Source: Acanthamoeba lenticulata (Eukaryota; Discosea; Longamoebia; Acanthamoebidae). Taken from it: a DNA stretch of 60,075 bases. The position numbers were made by a program, and so were the translations under genes. The notes under the pieces were generated by a model, which saw only the letters and a program-made list of their open reading frames with translations, was not told the DNA's origin and ran no database searches. The stretch covers positions 1 through 60,075 of the forward strand of contig NAVB01000953.1 of NCBI GenBank assembly GCA_002179805.1. The letters run 5' to 3'. Shown one piece after another: positions 1 to 9,478 of this stretch. Within the stretch, counting starts at the first letter, position 1. Each line of letters begins with the position of its first letter.

Positions 1-181
1 GTATTTTTCCCCAAATCGATTGACGACTCCGCGTTGGCACGCGAGCCCGCTGCAGAAGAAGCGAACGAAGAACAAGGCGGTGGCCGCTTACTTGGCCCTC
101 TGCCTCATCTTCCTCCTCTTGCGCTTAAGCCGCCTCATCCTCTTCTTCTTCCACTACACATGCCAAAAGAAAACGGTTTAA
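1..181 (+). CDS. C-terminal end of a possible membrane protein (partial)
   Basis: One frame is open from the window edge (codons from base 2) to a TAA at 179-181 and gives about 59 residues. It holds a basic stretch (QKKRTKNK) followed by a roughly 25-residue hydrophobic run rich in Leu, Ile and Phe (LALCLIFLLL, then LILFFF), and ends HYTCQKKTV. This is what the tail of a membrane protein would look like: one span with a short basic tail. I do not recognise a family, and the rest of the gene lies outside the window. A competing frame reads through to base 327 but is low-complexity and rich in Pro and Arg, so I prefer the hydrophobic frame. Confidence is low because so little is visible. Confidence 0.3.
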   Translation, partial: YFSPNRLTTPRWHASPLQKKRTKNKAVAAYLALCLIFLLLRLSRLILFFFHYTCQKKTV

Positions 182-636
182 TACCACAGGACCAACGCAG
201 GACAAAAGAAGCGATAGAAGAGAGGGCAGGAGCAGAAAGCGGCCGCAAGAGAATAGAGAAGAGGGCGAAGACGCGGGGCGGGGTAGGGCGGGAGCGAGAG
301 GTACCTTTCCTCTCATTGTGGTCCTGACAATGAAAACAAGAGGAAGATACAAGATGCCGGAGGAGCGATTTTAGCGCTTCAGTTGTCTGCAAGAATTAAA
401 CCCAACGGGAACCGATGTATGATATCCTCCAATAGTATTTCAAAAGATTTTCTTGCTAGCTTCTCTTGTGGTATTCCTGTTTTCCTGACTCCTGCTGAAT
501 TTCCTTTGCGTTGTGGCATGTTTGGAATGTTCCCCCATTTTATCAGTTTGAACTGCGGGCAGGACGAAGGGGACGGTGTTTCTTGATCGGGCCTTCAATT
601 CCAGGTGTGCCCTTGCTGCGGAGCACGACGAACACG
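182..636. other. Intergenic stretch, no convincing gene
   Basis: Several frames are open here, but all are low-complexity (Arg/Glu/Gly-rich on one strand, Ser/Leu-rich on the other) and look like by-products of GC-rich sequence. The stretch would contain the end of the upstream transcript and the promoter of the small gene at 637. Confidence 0.4.
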
Positions 637-951
637 ATGAGCTCCACGCCCGTCGCTTCCAGTCCGAAAACGCCAAGCCGAGGGCGTGGGCGAGTTAAAG
701 GTGCGTTGGGTGTAATTTTCGCATTTTGTGCCTCCGTTGGCGTCCCATGAGCAATGTTTGGTGATTTACGCGCTTTGTGCTGGATTCCTTGTTCATCACC
801 AGAGCATGTTCTTGGCGAGCCCATACCGGGCCGGTATCCATGGAGCAAAACTTTCGTGTGCTCCTGCGGAGCCCGATTGTTGTCCCCTGAGGTGGCGCAG
901 ATTCACATCAAGAACTTTAACAAGGATAAAGCCAGCGATAGCGGGAGCTAG
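637..951 (+). CDS. Small putative Cys/His protein, two exons, 70 aa
   Basis: I see two exons. Exon 1 (637-700) runs from ATG to a GTGCG donor at 701. Exon 2 (803-951) follows an acceptor ending CACCAG at 802 and stops with TAG at 949-951. The phases match (G plus AG gives Glu). The product starts with a Ser/Thr/Pro and Arg-rich segment (TPSRGRGRVK) and continues with a compact segment containing FVCSCGARLLS and then a His in the Ile-rich stretch QIHIKNF. The Cys-x-Cys and His suggest possible metal binding, but there are too few ligands for a classic finger. The family is unknown to me. The splice signals match the donors used across the window, which is the main reason to believe it. Confidence 0.45.
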
Positions 952-1955
952 GTCGCCAAATCAAACGGAACCGGTAGGCACCTTTCCCAATTGCTGCCCT
1001 TTCATCTACCACGCAGCTTTTCTTTAATTTTCTTCGGCCTTGCAAGTCTCTTCGTTTCTTTTTGTTCGTTTGGCTCTGCCTCGCCTCTCCAGCTTGCCTT
1101 TGGCTGCTTTTTCTGACGTGCATGTTCCTCTCCTCTCCTTTCCTCTTCCTTCTGTGACGTAACGTTACAGGACGAATGCCCAACGATAACAATACTGTGG
1201 TGTAAAATACTATGCCCTCTCACTCTATCCTCTCATCACTCCTCCTGACCTCTTCCTCTTCTTCTGTCTCCACTGCGCATTCTCGTGCGCTCTGTAACTC
1301 GGAGCGCCGCGCATGAACTCCACTGCGACGCGGCCTGGAGGGCAAGCTGTGGCCTTCTTTCTGCCCCGTCGTTGAATAGCAAGATCTTCCTCCTTCTTCT
1401 CGCCCTGTTATTTCAAACTGTCAGTACTATACAACCGCCAGAGACCTGATCATCATCACTCCACGAACAGAAACCACCAAATGGAAAAGCTGTTTCCGTT
1501 TCTTTTCCCCGTGCAAAAAAGGTAGAGAAAAGGTAGCGAGCTCCCATTGGGCTAGGATCCGTGCGTGTTGTGGCAACGGCCGTTAGCCGCGATCTTCTTC
1601 ATCCGCCAGCAATCACCACATCCTCAGCAGCTGCTGTACATTTCTCGTCGTCGGCAGGTACCCTATCATACCGGCTCCACAATGGCATCTTTCTCCAGAA
1701 CGCAGCCAGCACCACTACGCTCGCTCGATACCACTCGAGCGAGTTGGCTCAGAAATTAAGTGGGAGTCTAGCTCGGATGGATTCTTCTCTTCTGCGAGCG
1801 CACCGTGGACACACGTGTGATGCAAGCTCTGCTCTAAAAATGGCCGTGCTGCCCTTTGATTGATTCCACGCTCTTCCTTCTCCTCTCTCTCCAACCGATA
1901 GATCGATCGACCCATTTCCCATACCCTTCTATCGAAACCGAACAACTTCAACACA
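952..1955. other. Intergenic stretch of 1 kb, no gene seen
   Basis: The first half (about 1020-1300) is pyrimidine-rich on the + strand (many TCTTCC/CTCTCC runs). Short frames at 1561-1863 have no recognisable protein character. It most likely holds the 3' end of the small upstream gene and the promoter and 5' UTR of the CHTOP-like gene, including a CGATAGATCGATCGA stretch near 1896-1910. Confidence 0.5.
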
Positions 1956-2633
1956 ATGTCGAGATCAGGCAGAGCTATGACCATCACGGCCGGCGGCAGG
2001 GATGGCGACTCGCGCACGGTGACTCTCAACGACAGGTTCTCGCAGCTCAGGTCGGACCGCCAGGGCGCCAACCAGCGCCGTCAGGCCGATGACCGCTTCG
2101 ACAACGTCATGAACACACGTACGGGCGGCAGGAGGAACCGCAGCGACAGCTGGGGCGACGAAGGCGCCAGGGATGTACGTGCGCGTGGATGGGGTCACGA
2201 TGACAGGGATGTCACTGCCTACCCGTCATCTGGGGGCGGCCGTCGCCCCCGAGGGGGTAATGGCGGCGCAGTCGTCGATTCGCGCCCGCCTCGCCGATCA
2301 TTCCCCCCCTCTGGCGGTCGTAATGGCAGCCGTGGTGGTGGTGCCCCCACGCGGGGTCGCGGCGGCGCCCGAGGTGGCAGGGGCGGCCGAGGTGGCCGTG
2401 GTGGCGGACGTGGCGGCGGCCGTGATCGCAAGCCCCCCTCGAAGGAAGCGCTCGATGCCGAGCTCGAATCCTACATGCTGGGCGACGCCGAGACCGCTAA
2501 GGTCAAGCTTGACGAGGATCTTGAGACCTACATGAAGTCGGTTGGCCAGGAGGAAGAGGAGCAGGATGACAAGGCCACCGAGGGCGCTGAGGCTGTTGCC
2601 GAAGAGAAGAAGGAGGACGAGGCCGCTCAGTAA
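1956..2633 (+). CDS. CHTOP: CHTOP-like RGG-box mRNA export adaptor
   Basis: This is one uninterrupted exon of 225 codons. The order of features matches CHTOP (chromatin target of PRMT1), a TREX-complex adaptor that binds the helicase UAP56/DDX39B and carries mRNA to the export receptor. Near the N terminus is TVTLNDRFSQL, resembling the UAP56-binding motif (LNERF in animals). The centre is an RGG/GRGG-rich region (about residues 88-157), a typical RNA-binding and arginine-methylation substrate. After it come two LDxELExYM-type repeats (LDAELESYM and LDEDLETYM), the C-terminal duplication typical of the family. The tail is acidic (EEEEQDDKATEG onward). The arrangement is clear; the one-to-one orthology is inferred. 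It would act in the nucleus. Confidence 0.85.
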   Translation: MSRSGRAMTITAGGRDGDSRTVTLNDRFSQLRSDRQGANQRRQADDRFDNVMNTRTGGRRNRSDSWGDEGARDVRARGWGHDDRDVTAYPSSGGGRRPRGGNGGAVVDSRPPRRSFPPSGGRNGSRGGGAPTRGRGGARGGRGGRGGRGGGRGGGRDRKPPSKEALDAELESYMLGDAETAKVKLDEDLETYMKSVGQEEEEQDDKATEGAEAVAEEKKEDEAAQ

Positions 2634-2805
2634 TCAACTACAACGATCCCCTTCTTTTCTATCTCTTCTTGTTCATCCATTTCCGCCATTCTTATCAGTA
2701 AATTGCCACACAGACGATCAATCTTGATTTCAAAACTGATTCAGCGCAGCGAAGACCTCGATTCTTTTCAGCATAAAAAACTGTCTATTGAGCAACAACG
2801 ACAAC

Positions 2806-4535
2806 ATGAGTGCAGAGGAACAGCTGCCGCTGGTGGTGATGGTCGACTTCTTGGCCGACGCCAGCATCGAGGCCGAGGTGTTGAAGGGCGTGGCCCGCGT
2901 CGAGTGCTGGCAGGTGGAAGGCCACCAAGCCCTGCCCGACCGTCTTCACGTACGTGCTCCCGCCGTAACCACCAAGAAGAGCACAGAACAGGGGAGCCTC
3001 GTTATGAACCGGCAACGTTGCGCAGGAGGCCGCTGGCCTGTTGGTGTGGCACCTCGTCCACTTCCCTCGCGAGGTCTTTGAGACCAAGCTCTCCAGTCCG
3101 TTTTCTCCTCTTCTTCTTGCCCCCTTGCCTGTCAACAACAACGACCTCCTTCATGTTCCCGTGGTGGTGATGACCACCAGGCAAGGAGGCCAAGACGAAG
3201 GTGCTGGTGCGCGTGGGGATGGGCGTCGACTCGGTGGACCTCCAGGCGGCTGGCGAGCGAGGTATTTCTTCACCCCACTCATGTGTCTGCATCCTCCTCA
3301 TCAGTTCATCACCATCATCATCACCACCAGGCATCTACGTGGCCAACGTGCCCGACTACGGCGTGGAGGAAGTGGCCGACTCGGCGCTCTCCCTGATCCT
3401 CAACCTGGTCATTCCTCCTTCTCCTCCAGCGAGCGCCTCCCCGCGGGGTCGATCCCGCTGACACGAGCCCTCGTGCAGATGCGCAAGACGCACGAGCTGG
3501 CCAACGGGACGCGCGAGAACAAGTGGCCCACCCACGCCGCCAAGGGTGCGCGTTTTGGCAACGATCACCTGATTGACACTAAATTCTGGGGTTCTGCGCC
3601 TCCGCACAGGCGCCACGAGGATCCGGGGCAAGCGGCTGGGCGTCGTCGGACTCGGCAAGATCGGGCGTGGTGCGCCGCCTCGGCCCAGCCTCGTCCGTCC
3701 CACGTACGGCACCACCGCGGTGGGCTGACGCGTTGGCACGCGTGTGTGTATGTGTGTGGCGTGCAGCCGTGGTGGAGCGGGCCAAGCCGTTCGGCTTTGA
3801 CATTGTGTTCTTCGATCCCTACCTGCCCGACGGCGTCGACAAGTCCATGGGTGCGCTCCAGCAGCCCGACCACTCGCATGTTGGTGTGGTTGTTGATGCC
3901 TTGGTGCTCGTCGACGGCCGTTTCGTTGTCGGCTTCTGATCCTCATTGCCGTGGGCAGGCATCGGGCGGTGCGAGTCGCTCGAGGAGCTGCTCGGCTCGT
4001 GCGACGTGGTCTCCCTCAACTGCGACCTCAACGCCGACAACCACCACCTCCTCAGCCGAGACGCGCTGGCCCACATCCCGGCCAAGAAGGGCGTACGTCT
4101 CGTTTTACATTTATTAATTAATTTAGAATATATCTTGAATAAGTTTCGATTAATTGGTGAATATTTGCAGATGTTTTTGGTGAACACCGCGCGGGGCGGC
4201 CTTGTCGATGAGACGGCGCTGCTCGAGGCCATGCGAGACGGGCGCATCGGCGCGGCCGCGCTCGACGTGCTCGAGCAGGAGCCCTACACCGACGGTTCGC
4301 CTTTCTCTCCCCAGAGAATGGGTTAAGCGCCTACTCGCTCACTCATGGCGGGCGCGCAGGACACCTGAACGACGTGCCCAACCTGCTGTTGACGCCGCAC
4401 TCGGCGTTCTACAGCGACGAGGGCTTCGTGGAGATGCGCACCAAGGCCGCGCTCGAGGTCAAGCGCGTCCTCCAGGGCGGCGCCCCGCGCAACTGCGTCA
4501 ACGCCCGTTGGATGGCGCAGCCACAGAAACAATAG
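2806..4535 (+). CDS. CTBP: CtBP-like D-isomer 2-hydroxyacid dehydrogenase, 10 exons
   Basis: My model has exons 2806-2949, 3026-3095, 3181-3261, 3331-3407, 3479-3545, 3610-3669, 3767-3850, 3959-4092, 4171-4294 and 4360-4535. Together they give 1017 bases with no frame conflict (338 aa). The protein follows the C-terminal binding protein family: an NAD-binding LGVVGLGKIGRA loop, FDPYLPDGV, then SLNCDLNADNHHL, FLVNTARGGLVDE, AALDVLEQEP and LTPHSAFYS. The last three carry the catalytic Arg, Glu and His of the superfamily. CtBPs are NAD(H)-sensing transcription corepressors in animals and have other roles elsewhere. The absence of the long animal tail and the presence of all catalytic residues leave a metabolic dehydrogenase possible. 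A TTG at 2788 in the same frame is less likely as start than the ATG at 2806. Confidence 0.92.
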
Positions 4536-4669
4536 ACAACAACAACAACAACTGAACCAATCCGCAATTGCGTATAAACAGACAACTCTTAACGTTTATC
4601 GAAAGACCGGACAGAGCCCATGGGATAGAAGAAGAAGAAGGGGGAGGGGGAAGAGGGGGAAGACGACGG

Positions 4670-5602
4670 CTAGGCCTCGAGAAGCTCGAGAGGGTCGAGA
4701 GGCTCCTCGATCTGTCGCTTCGAGTAGTAGGAGGGCAGGTTGATGGGCGGGCAGTTGGACTCGTCGTTGACGATCTTGACCAGTGCGGCCATGAAGCCGA
4801 CGTTGGTCGCGCTGCCCGCGAGGTCCCAGGCGCCGGAGCCAAAGTGGGTGACCTCGGACAGGTCGAGGTTCTGTTCAGCCCAGAAGTTGATCGCCTTGGC
4901 CGGGTCGACGACAGTGTAGTTGAGCTCGACGTAGCTCGCGACCACGGGACACGGCACGTTCTTCACGCTGAAGCGCTGGCGCACGTAGGTGGGGTCGGTG
5001 GCCCAGGTGCGACGGTCGCTGAGGCCCGACGCAACGGGGACGTTGAGCACAACTTGCTTGCACACGTCCAGCGACAGACGGTCGGACAGCCCCTTGGAGT
5101 GGCGCGGCTTCTTGGGGATGTTGTTGAAGAGCCAGTCCCGCACGTGCTTGTTGAAGTTGAGAATCTTTCGCGTGAGCCGAGCCGTGGAGCAAGCCGGGTA
5201 AGGCGTCGGCGAAACCGACGGAGTCACGGCAAGGGAAGGCGAGGCTGAGGCCGACGGTGAGGCGGAGGGCGTGCTTGACGGGGAAGGCGAATTCGTGGGT
5301 GACTGAGATGGTGTGGAAGATGGGGAGGGCGAATTCGTGGGCGACTGGGAAGGCGAGGTTGAGGGTGAGGCCGAAGGTGAGGCGGAGGGCGTGCTTGACG
5401 GGGAGGGAGAATTCGTGGGTGACTGAGATGGTGTGGAAGATGGGGAGGGCGAATTCGTGGGCGACAGTGAGGCGGACGGCGTGCTTGACGGAGTCTCCGG
5501 CGCGGCCAGCCCAGATTGGCTCTCCTTAACACCCCATGCCGCGAGGATGAGGACGAACACCAAGAGCCAGCCTCCAGCGGCGGGAGAGTTGGCTTTTCTC
5601 AT
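4670..5602 (-). CDS. Secreted protein with Ser/Pro repeat stalk, unknown C-terminal domain
   Basis: A single exon of 310 codons. The N terminus (MRKANSPAAGG, then WLLVFVLILAAW) is a signal peptide or N-terminal anchor. Residues of about 35-145 are a low-complexity Ser/Thr/Pro stalk built from SPTNSPSPSSTPSQ-type units, expected to be heavily O-glycosylated and extended. The last 165 residues are ordinary globular sequence with a few Cys (for example ACSTARL, DVCKQVV, NVPCPVV, SNCPPIN), suggesting disulfides. I do not recognise this domain. The gene is convergent with the CtBP gene, with 134 bases between stops. A cell-surface or cyst-wall role would fit, but that is a guess. Confidence 0.85.
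   Translation of the reverse strand: MRKANSPAAGGWLLVFVLILAAWGVKESQSGLAAPETPSSTPSASLSPTNSPSPSSTPSQSPTNSPSPSSTPSASPSASPSTSPSQSPTNSPSPSSTPSQSPTNSPSPSSTPSASPSASASPSLAVTPSVSPTPYPACSTARLTRKILNFNKHVRDWLFNNIPKKPRHSKGLSDRLSLDVCKQVVLNVPVASGLSDRRTWATDPTYVRQRFSVKNVPCPVVASYVELNYTVVDPAKAINFWAEQNLDLSEVTHFGSGAWDLAGSATNVGFMAALVKIVNDESNCPPINLPSYYSKRQIEEPLDPLELLEA
5230..5490. repeat. Tandem 120-base repeat in the Ser/Pro stalk
   Basis: Bases 5230-5349 and 5350-5469 are two nearly identical 120-base copies, followed by a partial third. Each copy contains two related 42-base subunits around a GGCGAATTCGTGGG core, encoding SPTNSPSPSSTPSQ. The repeats stay in frame with the secreted protein, and the near-identity at DNA level points to recent duplication. 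Confidence 0.9.
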
Positions 5603-5808
5603 CTCTTCTTTCGTGTGGGCCTCGACTCTTCAACCGCAGCCACCCCACGCTTGGGCTCTTCAGCCACCTTAAACTCCACACGGTGATTCGCTCTCTGCGC
5701 ATAAAAGCAACGATACCTTTTAAAGCGACAGACTTTCCTTTTCCGCGCTTACCATGTGTTGAGATGAGTGAGGAATGTGTTCAATGTATAACAAGCCTCG
5801 AGGCTGCT

Positions 5809-7306
5809 TTACTTGTGCTCGAGGAAGAGGTAGAGCGTGTGCGAGAAGGCGGTGGCCAGCGGCACTCGCAGCAGGGACGCCGCCAAAGAGCGATAGTTGG
5901 CCGCCGAGGGCTGGAACGACTTGAAGAAGCCGTGCCAGAACCCGTACTCGCCCCCGTATTTTTGTCGGTACAGCCTGCGATCGGCCATGATCAGCTAGTG
6001 AGTGGCCAAGACCATAATAATATATAATATTATATAAAATAAAATAGAATGTGAAATGAAAATTAACAGGAAAAAAAATTAAAATCAACAATACAACACG
6101 TACCTGGAGCTGTCAAACGGGTAGGACGCGATCATGGCCATCATGGACGCCGTCATGCTCGACACTGAGTTGATCGCCACGCTCCGTGGGTCGCGCTCTG
6201 ATGTCGTGGCCGAGGTTGATGAAGATGACCGTGATGTAGATGATGATGATGATGATAAGAACGAGGATGGCACGATCGTGCCGAGGCTGCTGCGGAGGAA
6301 GCCGAACAAAGGGAAGTAGGCCATCGACCACACCTGCGGTAATATTTCATTTCAATAAATAAAAAAATGTTTTTATAATGAATCAATTAACTAAAAAATA
6401 GGACGTACGGTGTCACGCAGGACGATGCCGAGGCCGCCCCGGTAGAACCCGAGGAGGCCGTGGTCGCGGTAGACATCGCGGCAGATCTGCCGCACCGTGA
6501 AGTTGGCGTTCACGCCCGACTGCCGACAACCCACACGCGGGCGTTAGTCAACGTGAGACCTCGTGTGGCTCGCATCCGAGGCCAAGGGGGCCGTACCTGG
6601 AGGGGCACTTTGATGACGTTGATGGGCGCGGCGAGGAAGCCAAGCACCATCCCGGCGAACATGCTCGAGAAGAACTGACCCCGCTCCTCGCTCATCCCTG
6701 GTGTCGTCCCGTGCGCGGCTTGTCGTGAGCAACCCCAAGTCGAGTAGCGGGCAACGCCGTTGGTTGGGGGGAGGGGGAAGTCGTACCCGCTTTGGCGATG
6801 CAGACGTGCTTGAGGAGCTCCTGCGTGGGGTAGAAGGCCATCTGCTTGATCGCTGTCGAGAACATGTTGAAGCCTTTGTAGCGCCAACAAGGAAAGCAAT
6901 GAGTAGAGAGAGCGTTGTTGGAAGAAAAGCAAAAGATGGAGAGGTACCGATGCCCTTCCAGAAGCTGACGCCGCGGATGTCGTCCATATGCACGACCTTC
7001 TTGCTACGCGGGAGGAAGAAGTAGCGGATGCGTATCGAGTCCACCGGGTGGAAGAGCGCCGCGTTGGCAACCCCCACCAGCGTGCCCGACGCGTACATGT
7101 GTAGCAATCCCTGCATGGGTTCCCATGGATAGACGGGTCCATGTGAGCTGAATAAGAACGTTTGTGTGGATGAAGGGAGGAAGAGAGAGATTGGGGTAAT
7201 GCTCTACATGAAGAGAAAGCTTGTTTTGCGTTTCAGCCTCCTCGCGCGCTGCGACGCTGTCCTTCTTGGCCTTCTGTTGTTGTTTGTTGAGCGTGGTGGA
7301 ACTCAT
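5809..7306 (-). CDS. Mitochondrial carrier (SLC25) family protein, multi-exon
   Basis: The gene reads from ATG at 7306 to TAA at 5809-5811 with several introns. The N terminus is short and polar (MSSTTLNKQQQKAKKDS). Three carrier signatures appear in order: FHPVDSIRIR (about 7028), APINVIKVP (about 6612) and SYPFDSSR (about 6118), each after a hydrophobic helix, as expected for a six-helix transporter of the inner mitochondrial membrane. The second signature has Asn where Asp or Glu is usual. The loop between helices 4 and 5 carries a Ser run (FLSSSSSSTSRSSSST) encoded by TCA/TCT repeats. The last exon (RLYRQKYGGEYGFWHGF, then LATAFSHTLYLF) gives helix 6 and a short tail. I cannot name the substrate. 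It is divergent from SCO1. Confidence 0.85.
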
Positions 7307-7669
7307 CGTCTCCTATGTTGTGTGGTCTGAGCGGCTGTGGGCGTCTGTCAGAGAACCTACGGGTTGTCGTCGTGAGTCACTTTCTGTTGTTCGTTGGAGG
7401 GTTGTATGTGTGCATAGCCAAGAAGGGCCCACCCAACCCGCCACAGTTGCAAACGGCGGAACGTTGGCCATCTTCGTTTGCAGCTCGAAGCGAGGTCGCC
7501 TCCATTTACGATGCCGTTTTCATCTTTTCCAAACGACATTTCTTTCGCCTTTCTGGCTTCGTTATGTGCCGACAACGGAAAGAAAAACACCTTTCTCTCG
7601 GCTTTCGTGCTTTCGAGGAATCTTGCTGCATCTTGGATTTGCAGCCCCTGGCCTTGAGCAGCATACAAC
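7307..7669. promoter_or_regulatory. Divergent intergenic region, carrier (-) and SCO1 (+)
   Basis: 363 bases separate the two start codons. One long frame covers it (from 7315), but its sequence is not protein-like and it runs into the SCO1 exon in another frame. Both genes encode mitochondrial proteins, so shared control from this region is plausible. I see no clear TATA box. Confidence 0.5.
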
Positions 7670-9341
7670 ATGCGCGCCTGCAGTCGCAACTTTATGACAG
7701 CCTCAGCCCCAAGCAGCCTTGCTTGGCGGTCCAGCGCCCTTGCGGGACGCTACTCGGCCGCGGCAGGCTTGGGCAGCACCACCGCCTTGAGCCTCCGGAG
7801 CCTCACGACCCCCTTGCCCGCTGCTACGCGCGGTTTCAAGGTGCGCCTCCTCCTCCCGGCGGCTTTTTCTAGTTGATGATGTTCGTCATGTTCAGAACCT
7901 GACAAGCTGCGCTTCCCCCAGATGAGCGCAGGCACGAGGACCTGGAACTGGCGCGCAACGCCCGTGTCTCGGCGCTTTTCGCCCCTGCGTCGCGCCGACG
8001 AGGGCCCGTCCTCTTCAGGCACTGGCGGCGGCGCCGCTTCGACCTCCTCCTCGAGCACCGCCCCGCCTCCTCCTCCCGGCGGCTCTCGCCCGCCCGTCGT
8101 ACGTCATCACCCCACGTTGTTGTTGTCGTCATTGCGTTTTGAGCCGCGCTTTTGACGCATCTACACGCGGTCTTGCCACAGGCGCCCATCACGTGGAAGA
8201 GCGCGCTGTTGGCGCTGGGCGCCTGCGGCGTCGTGCTGGCCTACTTTGAGCTCGAGAAGGCCAAGCGCACACGTACGTCTGTATGTTTGTCCTCTTATCT
8301 ACACGCGGCCTAACATCTTCACACTCGACGCGCACAGCCAAGATCGAGCTGGCCGTCGTCGGGACGCCCTCCATCGGCGGGCCCTTCACCCTGGTCGACC
8401 AGGAGGGCCGCGTCGTCACCAACCACACCTTCCACGGCCGGTGCGTCATGCCACCCTTTCTCTCTCTTTCCCTCTCTTTCGTGTTTCATTTTCACGTGCG
8501 CGCTCAACGGCCCCGGGGGCTGCAGGTACATGCTGCTCTACTTTGGGTTCACGTTCTGCCCCGACATCTGCCCGGCCGAGCTGGCCAAGGTGACCAAATC
8601 CCTCCGAATCCTCGGTACGCGCGCATGAGACCGCACACACGCGTGATCAACCGTTTTCTCATGCATGACGTGTGCGCCTCGTGGCATGGTTGTTGTTGTT
8701 GTTGTCGTTGTGTTTGGTTGGTTGGTTGAGAGAGCAGAGGAGGAGGAGGGGATCACGCCCGGCCTGGTCGTGCCGGTCTTCGTCTCGGTTGACCCGTACC
8801 GCGACACCGTGGCCAAGATCCGCACCTATCTCAAGGGTGCGTCCTCCTTTCCCTTTGCCCGCCTTGGCCCGGCCCGGCCTGGCCTGGTTTGGCTTGGCTT
8901 GGTCCGCTCGAGGACTCACTCGGGTCAACGTGACGACGACGACCACAACAACAACAACAGACTTCCACCCGTCGTTCGTCGGGCTGACGGGGACGCCCCA
9001 GCAGGTGGAGAGCATGGCCCGCGCCTTCCGCGTCTACTCCACCACCTCCCAGCACTCGGAGGAGGTCCGCGCCCCCTCTCCCGCGCGTGTCGTGTCGTGC
9101 CATGGCTGGAGAATGACACACGCGCGTACAGGATGAGGACTACCTGGTGGACCACTCGATCTTCCTGTACCTGCTGGACAAGGAGGGCAACTTTTTGAGC
9201 CACCACGGCAGCCAGTACGACGCGCGCGCCCTGGCCAAGCGCATCGCCGACGACGTGCGCGCCAAGGGCGACTGCCCGCCGCCGCTGTGGCGGCAGATCA
9301 AGGACAAGGCCAGCGAGTTTGCGCGCAACTTTATCCACTGA
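7670..9341 (+). CDS. SCO1: SCO1/SCO2 copper chaperone for cytochrome c oxidase, 8 exons
   Basis: My exons are 7670-7840, 7922-8098, 8182-8272, 8338-8440, 8526-8614, 8738-8836, 8961-9064 and 9132-9341, summing to 1044 bases in frame (347 aa). The Ser/Arg-rich N terminus (MRACSRNFMTASAPSS) is a likely mitochondrial targeting sequence, followed by a membrane segment (ALLALGACGVVLAYF). The thioredoxin-like domain has the copper-binding Cys pair in FTFCPDICPAEL and the distal His in EDYLVDHSIFLYLLD, so all three copper ligands are present. VFVSVDPYRDT and FVGLTGT are further family hallmarks. SCO proteins deliver copper to the CuA site of COX2 in the intermembrane space. A low-complexity Ser/Pro segment between the targeting sequence and the membrane span is longer than usual. 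Confidence 0.93.
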
Positions 9342-9478
9342 GCCAACGTGTGCTGTTTGGCCATCACCTTCTTCTGCTTTCTTCTTCCAACTTTATCACC
9401 CGTCTTCATCATCTTCATCTTCGTTTGTTGTATTTTATTTGTGTTTACTTGTCGTTGTTGTGAAGCACAAGGAGCGGC

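Noticed and set aside
1561..1863. 100-codon frame upstream of the CHTOP-like gene
   Set aside because: It begins with a non-ATG start, has no domain or splice support, and is probably in the 5' region of the next gene.
7315..7872. 185-codon frame overlapping the SCO1 start
   Set aside because: It overlaps the SCO1 first exon in another frame, lacks a good start, and has no recognisable protein features.
8691..8732. GTT/GGTT repeat as a regulatory or telomere-like element
   Set aside because: It lies inside a SCO1 intron and is simple sequence of the kind found in many introns here.
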